DNA of 64,000 nt, taken from contig CAXHNV010000002.1 of assembly GCA_964017965.1 (NCBI GenBank), positions 62,001 to 126,000 of the forward strand, written 5' to 3'. Under the pieces are notes generated by a model, which was not told the origin of the DNA, searched no databases, and saw only the letters and a program-made list of their open reading frames with translations. Source of the stretch: UBA2883 sp964017965. GTDB lineage: Bacteria; Cyanobacteriota; Vampirovibrionia; Gastranaerophilales; Gastranaerophilaceae. Positions 24,832 to 32,116 of this stretch are shown here, in pieces. Position 1 is the stretch's first letter; each line of letters opens with the position of its first letter. Position numbers and translations under genes: made by a program.

Positions 24832-26346
24832 CTATTTCTTCCCTAAAATTCCTGATGAATATTTTGATGTTTCATCAACAAATTTGTAACTAATACTATT
24901 TGATAACAATTCCAGTTCTAAGTCAATAAATTTGTCAGGTTTTATAATATTTGAAAACTTTAGTTTTCTATATTGACCTGAGAGCTCAATATTGAATAGG
25001 TTTTTAGAAAAGTATTGTGCTAAATATAGTTGAACAACCCCCGGTACAAGCGGATAGTTATCGAAATGTCCTTTGAAGAAATTACAGTTTCTGTAAAAGA
25101 ACAGTTTAATTTTGGCAGAATCTTTTGTGAGCTCTTTTTTTACAATATACGGTATTGAAAGGTTTAATCCGAATATGTTTTCAATTTCGGGCTTATCAAT
25201 TTTTCCTGATTTTGTTTTTGGAATCTCATCTGTGAATTTCCATTTTTGCGGGATTATTTCAAAACTGTTTTTTAAAGTAGATTTTAGTTTTTTTGTCAGT
25301 TCTACAATCCCGTTTTTGTAAAAATAATCTTGACCTTCTGTAGTTAAAACAGCTAAACATGCGAGTTTATCTTTATGCTGAAAAATATAACAATCGTCGA
25401 TAAAATCGCTATTGTTTAGTATAGTTTCAAGCTCTTGTGCGTTCACCCGTTTTTCCTGAATCTTAAATGTTCTATCGGTTCTGCCTTCGATTTTTATCTT
25501 GTTATTGTTTAGGGTCAGTTTATCATTTATAATAACCGGTGATACGGCAGAGAATGTTGTATGAACTAGTGTTGTGTCTTCCTTTGGCTCTATTTTGATA
25601 CTTTTAAACAGTTCAAATTTATCATTTTCAGAATTCCTATGGGCAATTATTCCTGTTTCTGTACTACCATAGATTTCAATTACTTTATCAGAGATATTTC
25701 GTGTAAACTTAAAAACATCAGGTTTCAAGGCTGTGCCTGCAGAGAAAATATAATGCGGTTTGATAGCGGGTACATCATTATACTTTTGCATTTTTTCTAA
25801 GAATGACGGTGTTGTAATAAGACACGCATTTGGGGTGTTTATATCTTGTGGTGTTGAAATTTCATCTGTACAAAGTTTTGCACAGTTTAATGCCAGCATA
25901 AAGTGAAAAGTAAACCCGAACAGGTGTTTTGGTGTTGTTGTAGAGATAAATGTTAAATCTTGAGAAAACTCGAATTCTGATTTTAAGTCGTCAGATTCAT
26001 CAAACAGGTTTTGAAGCGATTTCTTTGTTGTTTTTTTCTCTCCGCTGCTTCCTGATGTTTTAAAATGAATAAATACTTTTTCAGGGTCGATATGAGGGAA
26101 TTCTGTTATGGGTTTCGCTTTTGCGAGATTTTTTTTCTCAAGTTGAATCTCTTTTTCAACAAAAATTCTTGCTAAGATTTCTATTATGAATTCAAAACAA
26201 TCCAACTCAATCGGAACAGTATCTTCTGATAACGTTTGTATCTTATGAAGAACAAGTTTTTTTAGGTCTTTGACAGTCAAATCGTTTATGATAACCCTGT
26301 CATCATAAATATTGCTGTAAAAATAGTCTAAAAAATTAGCAATCAT
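24832..26346 (-). CDS. Acyl-ACP ligase fused to a FabA/FabZ-like dehydratase domain
   Basis: This 504-residue protein joins two APE functions. Residues 1-395 form a compact adenylating enzyme: P-loop TSGSSGEKKTTKKS (97-110), YGSTETG (226-232), GRTDRTFK (288-295) and the catalytic-lysine region PKTKSGKID (K382). It should activate an aryl starter acid and load it on an ACP. Residues about 405-504 form a short hotdog domain with FFKGHFDNYPLVPGVVQL (H427), like the ApeI/FabA family dehydratases. In characterised APE systems these are two proteins, ApeH and ApeI. The fusion would couple priming with dehydration. The N-terminal domain is shorter than typical AMP ligases. Confidence 0.87.
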   Translation of the reverse strand: MIANFLDYFYSNIYDDRVIINDLTVKDLKKLVLHKIQTLSEDTVPIELDCFEFIIEILARIFVEKEIQLEKKNLAKAKPITEFPHIDPEKVFIHFKTSGSSGEKKTTKKSLQNLFDESDDLKSEFEFSQDLTFISTTTPKHLFGFTFHFMLALNCAKLCTDEISTPQDINTPNACLITTPSFLEKMQKYNDVPAIKPHYIFSAGTALKPDVFKFTRNISDKVIEIYGSTETGIIAHRNSENDKFELFKSIKIEPKEDTTLVHTTFSAVSPVIINDKLTLNNNKIKIEGRTDRTFKIQEKRVNAQELETILNNSDFIDDCYIFQHKDKLACLAVLTTEGQDYFYKNGIVELTKKLKSTLKNSFEIIPQKWKFTDEIPKTKSGKIDKPEIENIFGLNLSIPYIVKKELTKDSAKIKLFFYRNCNFFKGHFDNYPLVPGVVQLYLAQYFSKNLFNIELSGQYRKLKFSNIIKPDKFIDLELELLSNSISYKFVDETSKYSSGILGKK

Positions 26347-26731
26347 ACTTCTTTTTGAACCTTAGTCTTATAATATATTCTATCGCAAAAAATAACCCTA
26401 CAAGAATATATGATATGCAGCCATTGTATAGAGCCCAGATTTTTTCGCTTAAGAATACGGTGTATAGTGAGATACAGAAGTTACAGAACGTAAATACTGC
26501 CCAGATATATGTTAGTTTTCTTGTGTATTCAAGAGATTTAGGTTTGATATCGGGTTCCATAAGTCTTGCAATTCGTTGAATGACGGTTTCTTTCATAAAC
26601 GAGCTGACAAAGAATAATAAGAAAAACCCGAAATTTATCAATACAGGATAGTATTTCAAGAGGTTACACTGCGTACAGTGAAAAACAATGATAACAAATA
26701 TCATAACAAGTATAGGCAGAAGTTTAGTCAT
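26336..26731 (-). CDS. Small membrane protein of the APE-type cluster (COG4648-like)
   Basis: This 131-residue protein has about four membrane helices (LLPILVMIFVIIVFHC, LINFGFFLLFFVSSF, YIWAVFTFCNFCISLYTVF, ISYILVGLFFAIEYIIRLRF). The central segment RIARLMEPDIKPKSLEYTRKLTYIWAVFTFCN resembles the conserved core of the membrane protein found between the ACPs and ligase in APE clusters. The start is the ATG at 26731, which overlaps the ACP stop (ATGACTAA); an earlier in-frame ATG at 26773 lies deep in the ACP gene. Its biochemical role is unknown in the family. Confidence 0.8.
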   Translation of the reverse strand: MTKLLPILVMIFVIIVFHCTQCNLLKYYPVLINFGFFLLFFVSSFMKETVIQRIARLMEPDIKPKSLEYTRKLTYIWAVFTFCNFCISLYTVFLSEKIWALYNGCISYILVGLFFAIEYIIRLRFKKKYDC

Positions 26732-26987
26732 TGTTTTCAATGAGTTTCCACGCAGCATTAACAATATCATCAACTGTGCGAATCTGTTTGAATTCTTCCG
26801 GTGATAATTTCTTTTCTGTAAAACGCTGCATTCTGACTGCTATATCAACTGCATCAATGCTATCGAGGTCCAAATCTTCGTATAAATTAGCGTCGCCTGT
26901 AATCTTTTCTTCAGGCAATTCCATATCTTCTGTCAGGATAGTTTTTAATTCATTATAAATATCATCTTTTGTATAATTAGATGTCAT
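26724..26987 (-). CDS. Acyl carrier protein (second of two)
   Basis: An 87-residue acidic helical protein with the phosphopantetheine attachment motif DLDLDSIDAVDIAVRM, serine 43. It should carry the growing polyene chain after activation by the local PPTase. It overlaps the preceding ACP gene by 11 nt and the next gene by 8 nt. The motif DSID instead of the common DSLD is shared by both ACPs and fits the APE type. Two different ACPs may serve starter loading and elongation separately. Confidence 0.92.
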   Translation of the reverse strand: MTSNYTKDDIYNELKTILTEDMELPEEKITGDANLYEDLDLDSIDAVDIAVRMQRFTEKKLSPEEFKQIRTVDDIVNAAWKLIENND

Positions 26988-27237
26988 GTCTATTTGTCCT
27001 CACAAACTCCGCTAAAGTGTTTATTGACGCAAAATGTTCTTTGTTTCTTTCTTTGTTAGAATCCATTGAGAGATTATACTTCTTTTTCAATGCCATTCCA
27101 AGTTCAAGCGCATCAATTGAATCCAATCCGAGCCCGTCAACAAATAACGGCTCTTCATCAATAATATCATCCGGTGTTATTTCATCCAATTCCAAAGTAT
27201 TTATTATTAAATCTTTTATTTCATCCTTTAATTCCAT
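26977..27237 (-). CDS. Acyl carrier protein (first of two)
   Basis: An 86-residue ACP with attachment motif GLGLDSIDALELGMAL, serine 40. It follows the PlsC-like acyltransferase gene after a 20-nt gap with an AGTATGGA-like start region. It differs clearly from the neighbouring ACP, so the two are not a recent duplication. Paired ACPs are a hallmark of APE clusters. Confidence 0.92.
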   Translation of the reverse strand: MELKDEIKDLIINTLELDEITPDDIIDEEPLFVDGLGLDSIDALELGMALKKKYNLSMDSNKERNKEHFASINTLAEFVRTNRHDI

Positions 27238-27257
27238 ACTTAGATTATATCATAAAT

Positions 27258-28001
27258 CTATTTGTATAGCAGTGAAGTTATTATATTTGTAATATTCTTT
27301 TTTACGACAATTTCGTTATCGGATTTCTCAAGTTCTTCATTGATATTTATTTCACCGGCATAAGATAGCGTATACGTTACAGGTTTTGAACCGGCTTCAT
27401 ATATTGGCTGATTAATGAACAAAAAATCGTAATCTGTGTAATATTTCAATGCTGCGATATTAGCTTTAGCGCTCATTGCTATTGTTGCAGCACCTTTTCT
27501 AATCTTTGGCTGCTCATCTTTTCGGTGTCGGATTCCTGACGGAAAGATTATTATGTTGAATCCTGCTTCTATCATTTTTTTAGAATGGATTTTGAGGTTG
27601 TCGATTGTTTCATCTTCAAGTATAAATATTGATTTAATGATATTGTTTAAAAACGGGTTTTTACTCAAATCAGATTTTACAAGACAGGTTGTTCGCGGGA
27701 TTAACGATATAAGGATAATAATATCAATAAAACTCGGATGAGTAGCTACAATAACGTTGTTTTTTAACGATTGAATCTTTTCTTTATCTTGAATCTCTAG
27801 TCTAATCATTCCAGTTGTTTTACATAGTGTGACAAAGAACTTCCAAAGATTGTGGATTGTATCAGAGTAGAAATATAGTAGTTTTTTGTCTTTTAAAAAT
27901 ATTTTTGCAATCGGGAATAACAGTAGATTAACGACAAGAGCGCCTATCCCAAAAAAGATAAAAAATAATATCATTGTTATTGAGCGCAACAGTCTAATCA
28001 T
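27258..28001 (-). CDS. PlsC-like 1-acyl-glycerol-3-phosphate acyltransferase-type protein
   Basis: The 247-residue protein has an N-terminal membrane segment (MILFFIFFGIGALVVNLLLFPIA). The PlsC catalytic box appears as VATHPSFIDIIILISLIP, with H-x4-D altered only in that threonine precedes the histidine. The second box appears as IIIFPSGIRHR, where FPEG is usual, so the glutamate is replaced by serine. It may transfer the polyene acyl group to a glycerolipid. It overlaps the chain-length-factor-like gene by 4 nt (ATGA). Confidence 0.85.
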   Translation of the reverse strand: MIRLLRSITMILFFIFFGIGALVVNLLLFPIAKIFLKDKKLLYFYSDTIHNLWKFFVTLCKTTGMIRLEIQDKEKIQSLKNNVIVATHPSFIDIIILISLIPRTTCLVKSDLSKNPFLNNIIKSIFILEDETIDNLKIHSKKMIEAGFNIIIFPSGIRHRKDEQPKIRKGAATIAMSAKANIAALKYYTDYDFLFINQPIYEAGSKPVTYTLSYAGEININEELEKSDNEIVVKKNITNIITSLLYK

Positions 28002-28501
28002 TTTAAAAGCTCCAAAAATTCAGAAAAGCTTTTAATAGTATAAATAGGTTCAGGTGTAATTATACAGGCAAAACTTTTAGGGGTTTTAAAATTATCTGTA
28101 TAGCAGAAAAGCGTTTTCTTTTTTGAGACAAGTGCTGTTATTAACCCGTTTTCAAAGGTTTTTTCTCCTGCTGAAACGGCATAATAAGGGGCTGTTATAT
28201 TTTTTGATAGTGAAAGAACGCCTGTTAAATAGTTGTGAACAGAAGACGAGAACTGTATTGGCGAAACTTCGTTTTCTGTTTTATATTGTTCTATCAGTTT
28301 AAATAATCTTTCAAACTCGCCATATTGAGAAGCGAAAACAATGTTTTCAATACTTTCTTCGTATACTTTTAGAATATTTGTAAGAGCCAGCTTATCTAAG
28401 TTACTGAGTTTTCTTCTTAAAAGCATAGGAAGCTGTTTTAATATTTCAGAATCGGCTTCATTGCAAGATGAAAACTTTTTTATATTAAACGTAAATTCCA
28501 T
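27998..28501 (-). CDS. Short beta-ketoacyl-synthase-like protein (chain-length-factor type)
   Basis: This 167-residue protein resembles the beta-ketoacyl-synthase-like N-terminal family found in APE clusters (ApeC): LPMLLRRKLSNLDKLALTNI, ENIVFASQYGEFERLFKLIEQ, SPIQFSSSVHNYLTGVLSL and AVSAGEKTFENGLITAL. It lacks an active-site cysteine. ApeC is reported to pair with the ApeO ketosynthase as a chain-length factor, and here the divergent neighbour is a ketosynthase. The ATG lies inside a 30-bp palindrome with a TATAAT hexamer ending 6 nt before it and no ribosome site, so a leaderless transcript is predicted. It appears short for the family. Confidence 0.82.
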   Translation of the reverse strand: MEFTFNIKKFSSCNEADSEILKQLPMLLRRKLSNLDKLALTNILKVYEESIENIVFASQYGEFERLFKLIEQYKTENEVSPIQFSSSVHNYLTGVLSLSKNITAPYYAVSAGEKTFENGLITALVSKKKTLFCYTDNFKTPKSFACIITPEPIYTIKSFSEFLELLK

Positions 28502-28527
28502 AACTTTATTATATAATAAAGTTATGG
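28498..28527. promoter_or_regulatory. 30-bp perfect palindrome spanning two divergent start codons
   Basis: The arms CCATAACTTTATTAT (28498-28512) and ATAATAAAGTTATGG (28513-28527) are exact reverse complements. The minus ATG (from 28501) and plus ATG (from 28524) are both inside. TATAAT occurs on the plus strand at 28512-28517 and on the minus strand at 28513-28508, each ending 6 nt before its start codon. The geometry is identical to the palindrome at 21485-21512. It is probably a bidirectional promoter for the two core operons, possibly also an operator. No good -35 is seen on either side. Confidence 0.75.
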
Positions 28528-29642
28528 ATATAGGGATTACGGATTACGAGGTTATTTGCAATTTAGGGGTTGGGATTGAAGAAGTTTATCAACGTACATC
28601 TGTTGGTGATAATAGTTATTTTGAGCTTTCTGAAACCATAATTAAGGGTAAACCTGTAAGGGTTGGCAGAGTTGATGTAGATTTACCCGAGATTAAAGAA
28701 GATATTTATAATACACGATGTAACCGTCTTATTTTAAAATGCTTGCAGATGTTGGATTTAAACCTGTTAATCGAAAAATACGGGCGGGATAATATAGCGG
28801 TTGTTGTTGCAACTACTAATACGGGAGTAGAAGAGCATGAGACAAGCGGAATTTCTAATCATTTTGAGCTAGGGAATCCTGCAGAATTTATCGCAAAACA
28901 TTACGGATTTACGGGTTTTTATACAACGGTTTCGACTGCGTGCTCATCAGGGATTAAGGCATTTTCTATAGCACGTGATGTTATAAAATCGGGTTTGGCG
29001 GATTCTGCAATAGTTATCGGAGTTGATTCCCTTGCAAAAGTTGCTTTGTTCGGGTTTGATTCACTGGGTGTTTTGAGCCCTAATCCTACAACCCCTTTCT
29101 GTACAAATAGAGAAGGTATAAATATAGGTGAAGGCATTGCAGGTTTTGTTCTTGAAAAAGATATGGGGATAAAGATTTTAGGTATCGGTGAAACAACCGA
29201 TGTTTACCACGCAACCTGTCCTGATCCTGAGGCTAAAGAAGCTATAAGGGCTATCAAAACCTCACTTTCAGAGGCGCAATTGAAGTCGCAAGAGATTGAT
29301 TATATCAATTTACACGGAACGGGAACTGTTTCTAACGATTTAATGGAAGCAAACGCTATCAATTCTGTGTTTGGAACAGATGTTTTGTGCAGCAGTACAA
29401 AATCGTTTACTGGTCATTGCCTTGGGGCTGCTGCAGCTGTTGAGATTGCACTTTGCTGTAAGCTGTTAGAATCAGATAATCCATTATTGTACCCTAATAT
29501 TTATGAAGATTATGATAGTAGTTTACCTGATATAAACCTTGTAAAGAAAGGTGAGAGAAAACCTGTTAAAGCTTGTTTGTGTACTTCATTCGGGTTTGGC
29601 GGAACCAATACTGCAATTGTTTTGGGAGGCGGAAATGATTGA
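28524..29642 (+). CDS. Beta-ketoacyl-ACP synthase of the APE-type cluster (ApeO-like)
   Basis: A 372-residue thiolase-fold condensing enzyme with a complete triad: C140 in VSTACSSGIKAF, H264 in NLHGTGTVSND and H298 in KSFTGHCLGAAAAVE. It ends with the family FGFGGTNTAIVL. The start at 28524 is chosen because earlier in-frame residues (from 28341) are only antisense to the neighbouring gene, and because the ATG is the mirror image of the divergent start in the palindrome. It should extend the chain with malonyl-ACP. It overlaps the dehydratase gene by 8 nt. Confidence 0.92.
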   Translation: MDIGITDYEVICNLGVGIEEVYQRTSVGDNSYFELSETIIKGKPVRVGRVDVDLPEIKEDIYNTRCNRLILKCLQMLDLNLLIEKYGRDNIAVVVATTNTGVEEHETSGISNHFELGNPAEFIAKHYGFTGFYTTVSTACSSGIKAFSIARDVIKSGLADSAIVIGVDSLAKVALFGFDSLGVLSPNPTTPFCTNREGINIGEGIAGFVLEKDMGIKILGIGETTDVYHATCPDPEAKEAIRAIKTSLSEAQLKSQEIDYINLHGTGTVSNDLMEANAINSVFGTDVLCSSTKSFTGHCLGAAAAVEIALCCKLLESDNPLLYPNIYEDYDSSLPDINLVKKGERKPVKACLCTSFGFGGTNTAIVLGGGND

Positions 29643-30090
29643 TTATGATTTAGCCGATATTCTTCCTCATAATCCGCCGATGATTCTTATTGATAGGGTT
29701 CTTGAATATGACCTGTCTGAAAAATATCTTGTATCAGAGGTTGTTATAAAAGAAGAGAGTATATTCTTTGACAAGAGTATAGAAGGTGTTTCTTCCACGG
29801 TAGGTATTGAGTTTATGGCTCAGACAATCGGGTGTTATGCTTATTTCAATAACGGATGTAAAACTCCAAAGATAGGTTTTTTGCTGGGTTCAAGATTGTA
29901 TAATACAGGGATTGAGACTTTTAAAAAAGACGAAACTTATACAATTAAAGTTAAAGAAATATTTACAGACGAACAAATTGTTGCATTTGATTGTATAATA
30001 TTTGATAAGGATGAAGAAGAGGTTGCAAGTGCAACGGTCAATGTGTATCAGAGCGATGATGCAGAAAGGTTTTTTACTGAAAATGAATAA
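29635..30090 (+). CDS. 3-hydroxyacyl-ACP dehydratase (ApeP/FabZ-like)
   Basis: This 151-residue single hotdog domain starts at the ATG at 29635, overlapping the ketosynthase stop by 8 nt. It has the family motifs ILPHNPPMILIDRV (H12) and GVSSTVGIEFMAQTIGCYAY (E59). It should dehydrate beta-hydroxyacyl-ACP to the trans-enoyl product. Because no enoyl reductase exists in the cluster, the double bonds would be kept, as expected for a polyene. It differs from the hotdog domain fused to the ligase, so the cluster has two dehydratase activities. Confidence 0.9.
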   Translation: MIDYDLADILPHNPPMILIDRVLEYDLSEKYLVSEVVIKEESIFFDKSIEGVSSTVGIEFMAQTIGCYAYFNNGCKTPKIGFLLGSRLYNTGIETFKKDETYTIKVKEIFTDEQIVAFDCIIFDKDEEEVASATVNVYQSDDAERFFTENE

Positions 30091-30805
30091 ATCGGTTTTG
30101 GTAACAGGTTCAAGTAGAGGGATTGGAAGAGCTATAGCTTTAACACTTGCTGGTTCCGGTTATGATATAGTTTTACACTGTTCAAATGATGTTACCAGAT
30201 TAGATAACCTTAAATCAGAAATTGAAACCCTAGGGGTAGGCTGTAGAGCGTTAGCGTTCGATATAAAAGATAGAGTTCAAACCGAAAACATATTACTTGA
30301 AGATATTGAAAACCATGGTGTATACTATGGAGTTGTTTTAAACGCAGGTGTTGCTAAAGATAATCCGTTACCTGCTATGGAAGATTTTGAGTGGGACGAA
30401 GTTATCAGTACTAATCTGAACGGGTTTTATAACGTATTGAAACCACTATCGCTGCCGATGATACAAAACCGCAAGGGCAGGATTGTTACGTTATCTTCAA
30501 TTTCAGGACTTACGGGAAATAACGGACAGGTCAACTACAGCGCTTCAAAAGCCGGAATTATCGGTGCAACAAAAGCACTTGCAAGAGAAATGGCAAAACG
30601 TAAGATTACGGTTAATTGTGTGGCTCCGGGGATTATTGAAACAGATATGACAAAAGATTTGCCCGAAGAAGCAGTTAAACAAATCCCTTTAAAACGTATG
30701 GGAAAACCGGAAGAGGTTGCAGGACTTGTTAATTATTTGATGAGTGAAAGTGCAGCGTATATAACAGGTCAGGTTATCTCTGTTAACGGAGGTTTGTATA
30801 TATAA
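30083..30805 (+). CDS. 3-oxoacyl-ACP reductase (FabG-like SDR)
   Basis: This 240-residue short-chain dehydrogenase starts at the ATG at 30083, overlapping the dehydratase stop by 8 nt (ATGAATAA). It has the nucleotide-binding motif VTGSSRGIG, NAG, the catalytic serine in LSSISG, and YSASK with catalytic tyrosine and lysine. The C-terminal ITGQVISVNGG is typical of FabG. It should reduce the beta-keto group during each polyene extension. Confidence 0.93.
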   Translation: MNKSVLVTGSSRGIGRAIALTLAGSGYDIVLHCSNDVTRLDNLKSEIETLGVGCRALAFDIKDRVQTENILLEDIENHGVYYGVVLNAGVAKDNPLPAMEDFEWDEVISTNLNGFYNVLKPLSLPMIQNRKGRIVTLSSISGLTGNNGQVNYSASKAGIIGATKALAREMAKRKITVNCVAPGIIETDMTKDLPEEAVKQIPLKRMGKPEEVAGLVNYLMSESAAYITGQVISVNGGLYI

Positions 30806-32034
30806 TGGGCAAGCGTTGTGTAATTACCGGCATGGGAATAGCTTCTCCGTTAGGTTCATCTTTGGTGGGCGCATTTGAGCGTTTGAAAGATTATAAAAAC
30901 TGTATAAGATACTGGAGCGAGCTTAATGAATATGACAAACTGAATACCCGTCTTGTATCAACTGTTGAAGGGTTTGAGGTGCCTGCTCATTTCGATAGAA
31001 AAGTTTTAAGAACAATGGGGCCTGTTTCTGTTATGTCTGTTGCTACAGCAGAATCTGCTCTTAAAGACGCAGGATTGTTAGGTGATGAAATTGTTTCATC
31101 TGCCCAAACCGGTGTGAGTTACGGTTCTTCAACGGGGTCTTTGAATTCAATATTTGATTTTTATACGATGTATTCTGAAAAAGATGCTAGAAACCTTAAC
31201 TCAAGCTCTTATATAAAGATGATGTCACAAACTGCTGCTGTGAATATCTCATTGTATTTTAAGACCCACGGACGTTTGATTCCTACATCTACTGCATGTA
31301 CATCGGGTTCGCTCGGGGTAGGTTACGCTTATGAGATGATAAAAAACGGTATTCAAACTGTTATGATAGCCGGTGGGGCTGAAGAAATACACCCTTCTCA
31401 AATCGGGGTATTTGATGTACTTTTTGCAACCAGTACAAAAAATGATACTCCTGATTTAACGCCGAGACCGTTTGATAAGGATAGGGACGGACTTGTTGTC
31501 GGTGAAGGTGCAGGAACGCTTATATTAGAAGAGTATGAACACGCAAAAGCACGTGGTGCTAAGATTTATGCAGAAGTAGTCGGGTTTGCTTCCAATACAG
31601 ACGGAACACATGTTACAAACCCGAATAAAGATATGATGAAAGAATGTATGCAATTGGCTCTTGCCGATGCTAATCTCTCAGGCTCAGAAATAGGTTATGT
31701 TAATGCTCACGGTACAGCTACTTCCCGCGGCGATGTTGCAGAATCTAATGCTACTTTTGAAACATTTAATAGAGGTGTTCCTATTTCTACCATAAAGAGT
31801 TATACCGGTCATACCCTTGGTGCGTGCGGAGCAATAGAAACGATTTTATCCGTTCAGATGATGAATAATAATTGGTTCTGTCCTACATTGAACCTTGAAA
31901 ATATTGATGAAGAATGTGCGCAGGGACTTGATTATATTATGAATGCCGGTCGTTCATTTGAGACTGAATATGTTATGACAAACAATTTTGCTTTTGGCGG
32001 GATAAATTCTTCGATTATTTTGAAGAAAATTTGA
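30805..32034 (+). CDS. Beta-ketoacyl-ACP synthase II-type (FabF-like, ApeR-like)
   Basis: A 409-residue condensing enzyme of normal FabF length with C165 (TSTACTSGSLGVGYAYE), H302 (NAHGTATSRGD) and H336 (KSYTGHTLGACGA). GEGAGTLILEEYEHA and the C-terminal NNFAFGGINSSII are also typical. The start overlaps the reductase stop by 1 nt (TAATG). Together with the ApeO-like enzyme it gives the cluster two active ketosynthases, one possibly for the first condensation on the aryl starter. It is the last gene of the plus-strand core operon; the next gene is 82 nt away. Confidence 0.92.
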   Translation: MGKRCVITGMGIASPLGSSLVGAFERLKDYKNCIRYWSELNEYDKLNTRLVSTVEGFEVPAHFDRKVLRTMGPVSVMSVATAESALKDAGLLGDEIVSSAQTGVSYGSSTGSLNSIFDFYTMYSEKDARNLNSSSYIKMMSQTAAVNISLYFKTHGRLIPTSTACTSGSLGVGYAYEMIKNGIQTVMIAGGAEEIHPSQIGVFDVLFATSTKNDTPDLTPRPFDKDRDGLVVGEGAGTLILEEYEHAKARGAKIYAEVVGFASNTDGTHVTNPNKDMMKECMQLALADANLSGSEIGYVNAHGTATSRGDVAESNATFETFNRGVPISTIKSYTGHTLGACGAIETILSVQMMNNNWFCPTLNLENIDEECAQGLDYIMNAGRSFETEYVMTNNFAFGGINSSIILKKI

Positions 32035-32116
32035 TAAGTTTTGTAAATTAACATGGCAAAATTTTTATTTACGCTCCTTATTTAAACAGTGTTTATTAAA
32101 AAGTTAGGGGTGTAAT

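Noticed and set aside
28341..28523. 61-residue N-terminal extension of the first ketosynthase
   Set aside because: The residues are the reverse strand of the chain-length-factor-like gene, match no ketosynthase N-terminus, and the palindrome places the start at 28524.
19507..32034. Flexirubin or dialkylresorcinol cluster
   Set aside because: No DarA/DarB-type genes, no ammonia lyase and no flavin-dependent resorcinol genes are seen. The content fits the aryl polyene type alone.
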